The notes beneath the pieces are model-generated. The model was not told the DNA's origin and searched no databases. It saw only the letters and a program-made list of their open reading frames with translations. The translations under genes were made by a program, and so were the position numbers. Shown here one piece after another: positions 28,332 through 34,917 of a stretch of DNA of 64,000 nucleotides (its first letter is position 1; each line of letters opens with the position of its first letter). Source of the stretch: Pseudomonas prosekii (lineage in GTDB: Bacteria > Pseudomonadota > Gammaproteobacteria > Pseudomonadales > Pseudomonadaceae). Location: assembly GCF_900105155.1 (NCBI RefSeq), contig NZ_LT629762.1, positions 1,798,001 through 1,862,000 on the forward strand, read 5' to 3'.

Positions 28332-28476
28332 TGTAGCAGCTGCCGAGCCCGCGAGGCTGCGTTCGGCGACGAAGTCGTCGTAAAACCAGACGCACGGTGT
28401 ATCAGGCAGACCGCGACAGGTGAATTGATGAAGGCTTTGACACGGGACGCAGCCTCGCAGGCTCGGCCGCTGCTGC
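28332..28476. repeat. Long palindromic repeat, relative of the 11299-11794 array
   Basis: It begins TGTAGCAGCTGCCGAGCCCG and ends CGGGCTCGGCCGCTGCTGCA-like on the same axis; the arms match the first tandem copy at 11299, but the centre differs. Confidence 0.75.
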
Positions 28477-28744
28477 ATCGGGCAATCGAGATTTAAGGTG
28501 GCTAATTGCTGCCAAGTATGGAACCTTTTAAAAGGTGCAGACGTCCACTCCCCTGCTACAGAACTCGTGCAGGGGCTGAAAAATCAGCAAGTTAGCCTGA
28601 CGAGGCTGCGCTTATGGCTTGATCTCATGCGGTTTTACCAGCATGAAGAGCTGCTTCTCGCGAACGTTGATTGCCCCGGCAGCCAGTAATGGCATTGCCA
28701 CAAGGGACTGCGTTCGCCGACCAAGAAAAAAAAGGAGTCCGCCT
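28477..28744 (+). other. Leader region before the osmoprotectant ABC operon
   Basis: No gene is supported. A short open frame at 28498-28689 lacks a ribosome site and recognisable content. CCCCTGCTACAGAACTCGTG with CAGGGG at 28551-28575 can form a hairpin. AAAAAAAAGGAG lies just before the first gene. The promoter could not be fixed. Confidence 0.4.
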
Positions 28745-29461
28745 GTGGCTATTCGCTATGGCAAGGGGCTTATTGGAGGTGCGGTTGTCGTCGCACTCCT
28801 GGCCCTGCTGGTCCATTGGATTGGCATCAACACGATCGAACATTACCGCGACGATTTGTTGTTTTACCTGCAAGCTCATCTGATTCTCGTCCTCGCTTCC
28901 ATGCTGGCCGCCCTTGTAGTGGGCATTCCCGCCGGTATCTTCCTCAGCCGCCCGACCATGGTGGGCCGCGCTGAACGTTTCATGCAGATCTTCAACATCG
29001 GCAACACCGTGCCGCCTCTCGCCGTACTGGCCATCGCCCTGGGGATTCTGGGCATCGGCAGCGGTCCTGCGATCTTCGCCCTGTTCCTCGCCTCGCTGTT
29101 GCCGATCGTGCGCAACACCTATGAAGGCCTGAAAAACGTCCAGGGTTCCCTCAAGGAAGCCGCCGTCGGCATCGGCATGACGCCCAACCAAGTGTTGTGG
29201 CGAGTCGAATTGCCCAACGCCGTGCCGATCATCATCGGTGGCGTGCGCGTGGCCCTGGCGATCAACGTCGGCACCGCACCGTTGGCCTTCCTGATTGGCG
29301 CCAACAGCCTGGGCAGCCTGATTTTCCCTGGCATTGCCCTGAACAATCAGCCGCAACTGTTGCTCGGCGCGGCGTGCACCGCCCTGCTGGCCTTGCTGCT
29401 CGACGGTCTGGTGACACTCACCAGCCGCCTCTGGCTCGAACGCGGCCTGCGCGCGTCTTAA
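28745..29461 (+). CDS. Osmoprotectant (glycine betaine/choline type) ABC transporter permease 1
   Basis: The 238-residue inner-membrane permease of the BPD_transp_1 (MetI-like) fold has about six helices, from GGAVVVALLALLVHWIGI on. The coupling-helix EAA segment reads GSLKEAAVGIGMTPNQVLW. It begins with GTG at 28745, preceded by AAAGGAG; upstream in-frame ATGs add a cysteine-rich, unconserved leader. With the following three genes it forms an OpuC/YehWXYZ-like importer; the usual substrates are glycine betaine, choline or carnitine, but this one is not fixed by sequence. A 20-bp gap leads to the binding-protein gene. Confidence 0.85.
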   Translation: MAIRYGKGLIGGAVVVALLALLVHWIGINTIEHYRDDLLFYLQAHLILVLASMLAALVVGIPAGIFLSRPTMVGRAERFMQIFNIGNTVPPLAVLAIALGILGIGSGPAIFALFLASLLPIVRNTYEGLKNVQGSLKEAAVGIGMTPNQVLWRVELPNAVPIIIGGVRVALAINVGTAPLAFLIGANSLGSLIFPGIALNNQPQLLLGAACTALLALLLDGLVTLTSRLWLERGLRAS

Positions 29462-29481
29462 GCCTCGGCAAAGGAATTGAT

Positions 29482-30375
29482 ATGAAACGATTGACCTTGT
29501 TACTGGGCTGCGCCCTGCTGTTCGCAGGATTTGCCCAAGCCGCTGAAAAACCGCTGATCCGCATCGGCGCCCGGGTGTTCACCGAACAGACCCTGCTCGC
29601 TGAAATCACTTCGCAATACCTGCGCACCAAAGGCTACGACACCCAAGTGACCGGCGGTCTGGGCAGCAACCTCGCCCGCAGCGCTCAGGAAAGCGGCCAA
29701 CTGGACCTGCTTTGGGAATACACCGGCGTGTCGCTGGTGGCGTACAACCACATCACTGAAAAGCTCGACAGCGCGCAGTCTTACGCGAAGGTGAAAGAGC
29801 TCGACGCGCAAAAAGGCCTGGTCTGGCTCAGCCCGTCGAAGTTCAGCAATACCTACGCCCTGGCATTGCCGGATACCACGGCCAAGGCTTATCCGCAGAT
29901 CAACACCATCAGCGAATTGAACACGGTGATGCAGGCTGAGGCGAAGACCAACCACCTCGTCGCCCTCGACACCGAGTTTGCCAACCGTTCCGACGGCATG
30001 GCCGGCATGGTCGAGCTCTATGGCATGAACCTGACCCGGAAAAACACGCGCCAGATGGACGCGGGCCTGGTCTACACCGCGCTGCGTAATGGCCAGGTGT
30101 TTGCCGGGCTGGTCTACACCACTGACGGTCGCTTGAACGCTTTCAAACTCAAGCTGCTCGAAGACGACAAGCATTACTTCCCGGACTACACCGCCGCGCC
30201 AGTGGTGCGTCAGGTCTACCTCGACGCGCATCCCAAGTTGGCTGAAGAGCTCAAGCCGCTGGCCGAGCTGTTCGACGACGCGACCATGCGTGCGTTGAAT
30301 GCGCGGGTCGATGTCGATCACGAAAGTCCGTCATCCGTTGCCGCAGATTTCCTGCGCCAGCATCCACTCAACTAA
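29482..30375 (+). CDS. Osmoprotectant ABC transporter substrate-binding protein (OpuAC type)
   Basis: This 297-residue periplasmic receptor has the signal peptide LTLLLGCALLFAGFAQA. The mature protein starts with the OpuAC-family strand IRIGARVFTEQTLLAEI, followed by the ligand loop GGLGSNLARSAQESGQLDL and the tryptophan-containing LLWEYTGVSLVAYN. Family members bind quaternary amines in an aromatic cage; W and Y residues in this segment fit that. The ATG at 29482 has AAAGGAA at 8 nt. The second permease gene begins 12 bp after its stop. Confidence 0.87.
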   Translation: MKRLTLLLGCALLFAGFAQAAEKPLIRIGARVFTEQTLLAEITSQYLRTKGYDTQVTGGLGSNLARSAQESGQLDLLWEYTGVSLVAYNHITEKLDSAQSYAKVKELDAQKGLVWLSPSKFSNTYALALPDTTAKAYPQINTISELNTVMQAEAKTNHLVALDTEFANRSDGMAGMVELYGMNLTRKNTRQMDAGLVYTALRNGQVFAGLVYTTDGRLNAFKLKLLEDDKHYFPDYTAAPVVRQVYLDAHPKLAEELKPLAELFDDATMRALNARVDVDHESPSSVAADFLRQHPLN

Positions 30376-30387
30376 GAAGGAAAAGAC

Positions 30388-31041
30388 ATGGAATTTCTGA
30401 ACGCCTTTTCCCATCTCGACTGGCCGCTGGTGCTGCAACTGACCTGGCAGCACATCACGCTGGTCGGCATCGCCGTGACATTGGCCATCGTCGTCGGCGT
30501 GCCGCTGGGCGTGTTAATGACGCGCTTCCCGTCGCTGGCCGGCCCGTTGCAAGCGAGCGCCACGGTGCTGCTGACCGTGCCGTCGATCGCGCTGTTCGGT
30601 TTGCTGCTGCCGTTCTACTCCAAGTTCGGCCAGGGCCTGGGCCCGATGCCGGCGATCACTGCAGTATTTCTCTATTCGCTGCTGCCGATCATGCGCAACA
30701 CCTATTTGGCGCTGACCGGCGTCGAACCGGGCATTCGTGAAGCCGCGCGCGGCATCGGCATGACCTTCGGCCAGCGCTTGCGCATGGTTGAACTGCCGAT
30801 TGCGGTGCCAGTGATTCTAGCTGGCGTACGCACCGCCGTGGTCATGAACATCGGTGTCATGACCATCGCCGCGACCATCGGCGCCGGTGGCCTCGGTGTC
30901 CTCATTCTCGCTTCAATCAGCCGCAGCGACATGTCGATGCTCATCGTCGGCGCCGTGCTGGTCAGTCTCCTGGCCATCTTCGCCGACCTGCTTCTGCAAT
31001 GGCTGCAACGCACGCTGACTCCAAAAGGATTACTCAAATGA
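30388..31041 (+). CDS. Osmoprotectant ABC transporter permease 2
   Basis: The 217-residue permease pairs with the first one. It has five to six helices, beginning LVGIAVTLAIVVGVPLGVLM, and the EAA segment GIREAARGIGMTFGQRLRM. The segment AATIGAGGLGVLILASISR is common to OpuCB/OpuCD-like permeases. Its stop overlaps the ATPase start as ATGA, so the two are translationally coupled. The ATG is preceded by AGAAGGAAAAG. Confidence 0.87.
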   Translation: MEFLNAFSHLDWPLVLQLTWQHITLVGIAVTLAIVVGVPLGVLMTRFPSLAGPLQASATVLLTVPSIALFGLLLPFYSKFGQGLGPMPAITAVFLYSLLPIMRNTYLALTGVEPGIREAARGIGMTFGQRLRMVELPIAVPVILAGVRTAVVMNIGVMTIAATIGAGGLGVLILASISRSDMSMLIVGAVLVSLLAIFADLLLQWLQRTLTPKGLLK

Positions 31042-32195
31042 TCGAACTTCAAAACCTCAGCAAGACCTTCCAAAGCAACGGCAAAGATGTGAAAGCCGTG
31101 GACTCGGTAAGCCTGACCGTCAATGAAGGCGAAATCTGTGTGTTCCTCGGGCCATCGGGCTGCGGCAAAAGCACCACGCTGAAAATGATCAACCGCTTGA
31201 TCAAGCCGACTTCCGGCAAGATCCTGATCAACGGCGAAGACACCACCGACCTCGACGCCGTGACCCTGCGCCGCAACATCGGTTATGTGATCCAGCAGAT
31301 CGGTCTGTTCCCGAACATGACCATCGAAGAAAACATCACCATCGTTCCGCGCCTGCTGGGCTGGGACAAACAGAAATGCCACGACCGCGCCCGCGAGTTG
31401 ATGAGCATGATCAAGCTTGAGCCCAAGCAGTATCTGACGCGTTACCCGCGTGAGTTGTCCGGCGGCCAGCAACAGCGGATCGGCGTGATTCGCGCACTGG
31501 CGGCGGATGCTCCGCTGTTGCTGATGGATGAGCCGTTCGGCGCGGTCGACCCGATCAACCGCGAGATGATCCAGAACGAGTTCTTCGAGATGCAGCGCGC
31601 GCTGAACAAGACCGTGATCATGGTCAGCCACGACATCGACGAGGCGATCAAGCTCGGCGACAAGATTGCGATCTTCCGCGCTGGCAAGCTGTTGCAGATC
31701 GACCACCCGGACACGCTGCTCGCACACCCGGCGGACGACTTTGTCAGCAACTTCGTCGGCCAGGACAGCACGCTCAAGCGTCTGTTGCTGGTGAAGGCTG
31801 AAGACGCTGCGGACAACGCGCCGTCGGTGAGCCCGGAAACCCCGGTGGCCGAGGCGCTGGAGCTGATGGACGAATTGGACCGTCGTTACGTGGTGGTCAC
31901 CGATGGCGAGAACAAAGCGCTCGGTTATGTCCGTCGTCGCGACTTGCACCGCCAGACCGGTACGTGCGCGCAATACCTGCGCGAGTTCAACGCCACGGCG
32001 GCGTTCGACGAGCATTTGCGCATCCTGTTGTCGCGCATGTACGAGTTCAACCGCTCGTGGCTGCCGGTGATGGACGCCGAACGGGTGTTCCTCGGTGAAG
32101 TGACGCAGGAATCGATTGCCGAGTACCTGAGCTCGGGTAAATCGCGTGGCGGCAAGACCAGCATCGTTTCGCCCGCCGAGACTGCTGTCGCCTGA
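31038..32195 (+). CDS. Osmoprotectant ABC transporter ATPase with CBS domains (OpuCA type)
   Basis: The 385-residue ATPase has Walker A GPSGCGKST (about 36-44), signature LSGGQQQRIGVIRA, Walker B LLLMDEPFGAVD and switch VSHDIDEA. About 110 C-terminal residues form a CBS pair (VSPETPVAEALELMDEL, then EFNRSWLPVMDAERVFLG), which in OpuA-type transporters senses ionic strength. The ATG at 31038 overlaps the permease stop; AAGGA is 9 nt upstream. It is the last gene of the four-gene operon. Confidence 0.9.
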   Translation: MIELQNLSKTFQSNGKDVKAVDSVSLTVNEGEICVFLGPSGCGKSTTLKMINRLIKPTSGKILINGEDTTDLDAVTLRRNIGYVIQQIGLFPNMTIEENITIVPRLLGWDKQKCHDRARELMSMIKLEPKQYLTRYPRELSGGQQQRIGVIRALAADAPLLLMDEPFGAVDPINREMIQNEFFEMQRALNKTVIMVSHDIDEAIKLGDKIAIFRAGKLLQIDHPDTLLAHPADDFVSNFVGQDSTLKRLLLVKAEDAADNAPSVSPETPVAEALELMDELDRRYVVVTDGENKALGYVRRRDLHRQTGTCAQYLREFNATAAFDEHLRILLSRMYEFNRSWLPVMDAERVFLGEVTQESIAEYLSSGKSRGGKTSIVSPAETAVA

Positions 32196-32220
32196 TCTGA
32201 CCCTGTGGAAAAACAGCTCC

Positions 32221-32355
32221 CTGTGGCGAGGGGGCTTGCCCCCGTTGGGCTGCGAAGCGGTCCTGAAACCGGAGAATGCGGTTGTTCTGATAGACCGCAT
32301 CATCTGGTTCTACGACTGCTGCGCAGCCGAACGGGGGCAAGCCCCCTCGCCACAA
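32221..32355. repeat. BIME with GGGGGCTTGCCCCC arms
   Basis: CTGTGGCGAGGGGGCTTGCC begins the unit and GGGGCAAGCCCCCTCGCCAC ends it; the middle holds CGACTGCTGCGCAGCCGAAC, shared with 56819-56938 and with the long palindromes at 11299-11794. Confidence 0.85.
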
Positions 32356-32477
32356 AAGCAATGCAAATCCCATCAGATTTCCCTGTTCAGGGAACATCAC
32401 ACTGTCACGCAGGTCGGTTACATCAGTACCTGTGGGGCATCACACGACGAAAGCATGCAAAAACGCGACATTTTTTG

Positions 32478-32507
32478 TTGCATCTCATCCCCCTCACGCC
32501 CTAAAGT
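32478..32507 (+). promoter_or_regulatory. Candidate sigma-70 promoter for speC
   Basis: TTGCAT (32478-32483) and TAAAGT (32502-32507) are 18 bp apart. Transcription from here would give a leader of about 195 nt. Confidence 0.45.
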
Positions 32508-32568
32508 TCGCGCCGAACGTCCATGCTGGAAACGATCCATCCGGCTCAAGTACTGACGACGAGACAGC

Positions 32569-32606
32569 AAGGTCCCCCGAGGCGCAGCGCCCGGGAGACC
32601 TTTTTG
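32569..32606 (+). terminator. Terminator-like hairpin inside the speC leader (possible attenuator)
   Basis: GGTC, one mismatch, CCCG, a bulged A, and GGCG pair with CGCC, CGGG, GACC around a 3-nt loop; TTTTTGCTTT follows. It lies about 105 nt before the speC start. It could be an attenuator or the end of a short upstream transcript. A 36-codon frame (32523-32633) runs through it. Confidence 0.6.
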
Positions 32607-32709
32607 CTTTCGGCGACATGCCTTGGGAAGTAGGCGAACCAAAGTGGGGATACGGAGGGCGTTCATTTGCACCCATTGATCAATCAGTTTGCCACCAGGA
32701 GTTCCCAGC

Positions 32710-33873
32710 ATGTCGATCAACGTCGATGACTATTTCGAGCGCGAAACCTTCCAGAAAATGAAGGCGTTCGCCGACAAGCAAGAAACCCCGTTCGTGGTGA
32801 TCGACACCGCGATGATCAGCAAGGCCTACGACGACCTGCGCGCCGGTTTCGAATTCGCCAAGGTCTACTACGCCGTCAAAGCCAACCCGGCGGTGGAAAT
32901 CATCGACCTGCTCAAAGATAAAGGCTCGAACTTCGACATCGCCTCGATCTACGAGCTCGACAAAGTGATGAACCAGGGCGTTGGCCCGGAGCGCATCAGC
33001 TACGGCAACACCATCAAGAAATCCAAAGACATTCGCTACTTCTACGACAAGGGCGTGCGCCTGTACGCGACCGACTCCGAAGCCGACCTGCGCAACATTG
33101 CCAAGGCTGCACCGGGTTCGAAAGTCTACGTGCGCATCCTCACCGAAGGCTCGACCACGGCTGACTGGCCACTGTCGCGCAAATTCGGCTGCCAGACCGA
33201 CATGGCCATGGACCTGCTGATCCTCGCCCGCGACCTCGGCCTGGTGCCTTACGGCATCTCGTTCCACGTCGGTTCGCAACAGCGCGACATCAGCGTCTGG
33301 GACGCCGCGATTGCCAAGGTCAAAGTGATCTTCGAGCGTTTGAAAGAAGAAGACGGCATCGTCCTCAAGTTGATCAACATGGGCGGCGGCTTCCCGGCCA
33401 ACTACATCACCCGCACCAACAGCCTGGAAACCTACGCCGAAGAAATCATCCGTTTCCTCAAGGAAGACTTCGGTGACGACTTGCCGGAAATCATTCTCGA
33501 ACCGGGCCGTTCGTTGATCGCCAACGCCGGCATTCTGGTCAGCGAAGTGGTGTTGGTCGCACGTAAGTCGCGTACCGCCGTCGAGCGTTGGGTTTATACC
33601 GATGTGGGCAAGTTCTCCGGCCTGATCGAAACCATGGACGAAGCCATCAAGTTCCCGATCTGGACCGAGAAGAAAGGCGAGATGGAAGAAGTGGTTATCG
33701 CCGGCCCGACCTGCGACAGCGCCGACATCATGTATGAAAACTACAAGTACGGTCTGCCGCTGAACCTGGCGATTGGTGATCGTATGTACTGGTTGTCGAC
33801 CGGTGCCTACACCACCAGTTACAGCGCCGTCGAGTTCAATGGCTTCCCGCCGCTGAAGTCGTTTTACGTGTAA
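32710..33873 (+). CDS. speC: Ornithine (lysine/ornithine) decarboxylase
   Basis: This 387-residue PLP enzyme of the alanine racemase-fold (eukaryotic-type ODC/DAPDC) group converts ornithine to putrescine, the entry to polyamine synthesis. The PLP lysine is K57 in YYAVKANP; the glycine-rich phosphate loop is NMGGGFPANY, EPGRSLIANAG follows, and the catalytic cysteine is in GPTCDSADIMYENY. The ATG at 32710 follows CAGGAG at 7 nt. In P. aeruginosa the orthologue is speC (PA4519), near ampDE and nadC as here. Regulation may involve the hairpin in its long leader. Some lysine activity is possible in this family. Confidence 0.93.
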   Translation: MSINVDDYFERETFQKMKAFADKQETPFVVIDTAMISKAYDDLRAGFEFAKVYYAVKANPAVEIIDLLKDKGSNFDIASIYELDKVMNQGVGPERISYGNTIKKSKDIRYFYDKGVRLYATDSEADLRNIAKAAPGSKVYVRILTEGSTTADWPLSRKFGCQTDMAMDLLILARDLGLVPYGISFHVGSQQRDISVWDAAIAKVKVIFERLKEEDGIVLKLINMGGGFPANYITRTNSLETYAEEIIRFLKEDFGDDLPEIILEPGRSLIANAGILVSEVVLVARKSRTAVERWVYTDVGKFSGLIETMDEAIKFPIWTEKKGEMEEVVIAGPTCDSADIMYENYKYGLPLNLAIGDRMYWLSTGAYTTSYSAVEFNGFPPLKSFYV

Positions 33874-33900
33874 CTGACGTTTCGGATCACCGCGCGAGAT

Positions 33901-33932
33901 AAAAAACCCATGACAGTGTCATGGGTTTTTTT
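33901..33932. terminator. Bidirectional intrinsic terminator after speC
   Basis: AAAAAACCCATGAC pairs with GTCATGGGTTTTTT around a 3-nt loop, between the converging speC and 297-residue ORF. Confidence 0.9.
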
Positions 33933-33947
33933 ATCGCACAGGTTTTG

Positions 33948-34841
33948 TCAGAAGACTCTGGCCATCTTCAACAGCTGGTCAGACATTGATTTGACTTCAT
34001 TCAGTGAGCCGGTGATCAATGGCATCGATGCCTTGGCGCGCATCATTGTTTGATGTGGATGATGAGTGGCCAGCGACTGTTTGGCTTCATCAAGCATATA
34101 AGTCCAGCGATAACAGAAATCGCTGAGATTGCCGACGGCAATACTGACCTTTCGGTAAAGGTCATTCAAACGGGCCATGTGCGCCTCGGCCATTTGCCGC
34201 CGTTGCCATTGCGGATACGGTTGGCCTGGATCGTAGTCCATACCGGGCAATCCGATCCGACCCAAAGTGTAATAAGCCTCAATCTTGGACATCGGCCCCT
34301 CGGTGCTTAACGGCAATGTCAGTGATTCAATGAACCGAATGAAAATACTATGGATCGATGCTTCAAGTTGAGTCACCTGCACCTTGAAGTCGGTCACTGC
34401 ATTTTGGCAACGTTCAAGCCGCGCATAGAGTTCGCGCAGCACCTCAATAATATTGGCACGCGGTGCATTGCCCCAGCCGGTAGACCTGACCACCGCAAAC
34501 TGCAGAGGATCAATCGCCGAAATTGCCGAACGCCGATTCGCGCTGACACTGACAACCACCTGAAACTGGCGAATAAAGCCACTCACCTCTTCCAACGTCC
34601 GGGCGGATACTTTGCCCAGGCAAGGCACGGTAATACCGATTGCGCGCCAACACACAGCGTTGTCACGCGCGACCTGGATCAGTGCCTGAGAATCGGGCCG
34701 TGGCAGCAATGTGTACCCGGAGCGGGCGACTGAATCTGAAAACCGGTTGATCTCTTGAAGTGAAGTGGGCAAGTCGTTCAAAAAAACAACGTATTGCTTT
34801 AACGAGGCAAAATTCTTTTCTGCCAATAAATAATCCAGCAT
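33948..34841 (-). CDS. Unrecognised helical protein encoded behind the XaxAB-like toxin
   Basis: The frame codes for 297 residues with an AAGGAGAG ribosome site before the ATG at 34841. I do not recognise a family. No signal peptide or clear membrane segment is seen. The sequence suggests long amphipathic helices (IIEVLRELYARLERCQNAVT; RLNDLYRKVSIAVGNLSDFC; SLNEVKSMSDQLLKMARVF). A middle region (GRIGLPGMDYDPGQPYPQWQ) is rich in Gly, Pro and aromatics. It lies 76 bp after the toxin gene on the same strand, so co-transcription is likely; a hairpin sits in the gap. It could be a third pore component, an activator, or an immunity protein; none is shown. Base composition is visibly lower in G+C than in the flanking genes, as for the toxin gene. 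Confidence 0.7.
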   Translation of the reverse strand: MLDYLLAEKNFASLKQYVVFLNDLPTSLQEINRFSDSVARSGYTLLPRPDSQALIQVARDNAVCWRAIGITVPCLGKVSARTLEEVSGFIRQFQVVVSVSANRRSAISAIDPLQFAVVRSTGWGNAPRANIIEVLRELYARLERCQNAVTDFKVQVTQLEASIHSIFIRFIESLTLPLSTEGPMSKIEAYYTLGRIGLPGMDYDPGQPYPQWQRRQMAEAHMARLNDLYRKVSIAVGNLSDFCYRWTYMLDEAKQSLATHHPHQTMMRAKASMPLITGSLNEVKSMSDQLLKMARVF

Positions 34842-34871
34842 TAGTCTCTCCTTGACCTGATAAAACCTCGA

Positions 34872-34899
34872 CTGCCAGCGTCAAGTTCCACACTGGCAG
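34872..34899 (-). promoter_or_regulatory. Hairpin between the toxin gene and its companion
   Basis: CTGCCAG and CTGGCAG pair around a 14-nt loop; on the transcribed strand GGTTTTATC follows a few bases later. It may attenuate the downstream gene. Confidence 0.4.
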
Positions 34900-34917
34900 C
34901 GCGAGATCAATGGTGGA

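Noticed and set aside
28498..28689. 63-codon frame before the osmoprotectant operon
   Set aside because: No ribosome site, no recognisable content, and it overlaps the leader of the permease gene.
33901..33932. Attachment site for a mobile element at the toxin junction
   Set aside because: The sequence is a simple terminator hairpin; no second copy was found at the other edge and no integrase is present.
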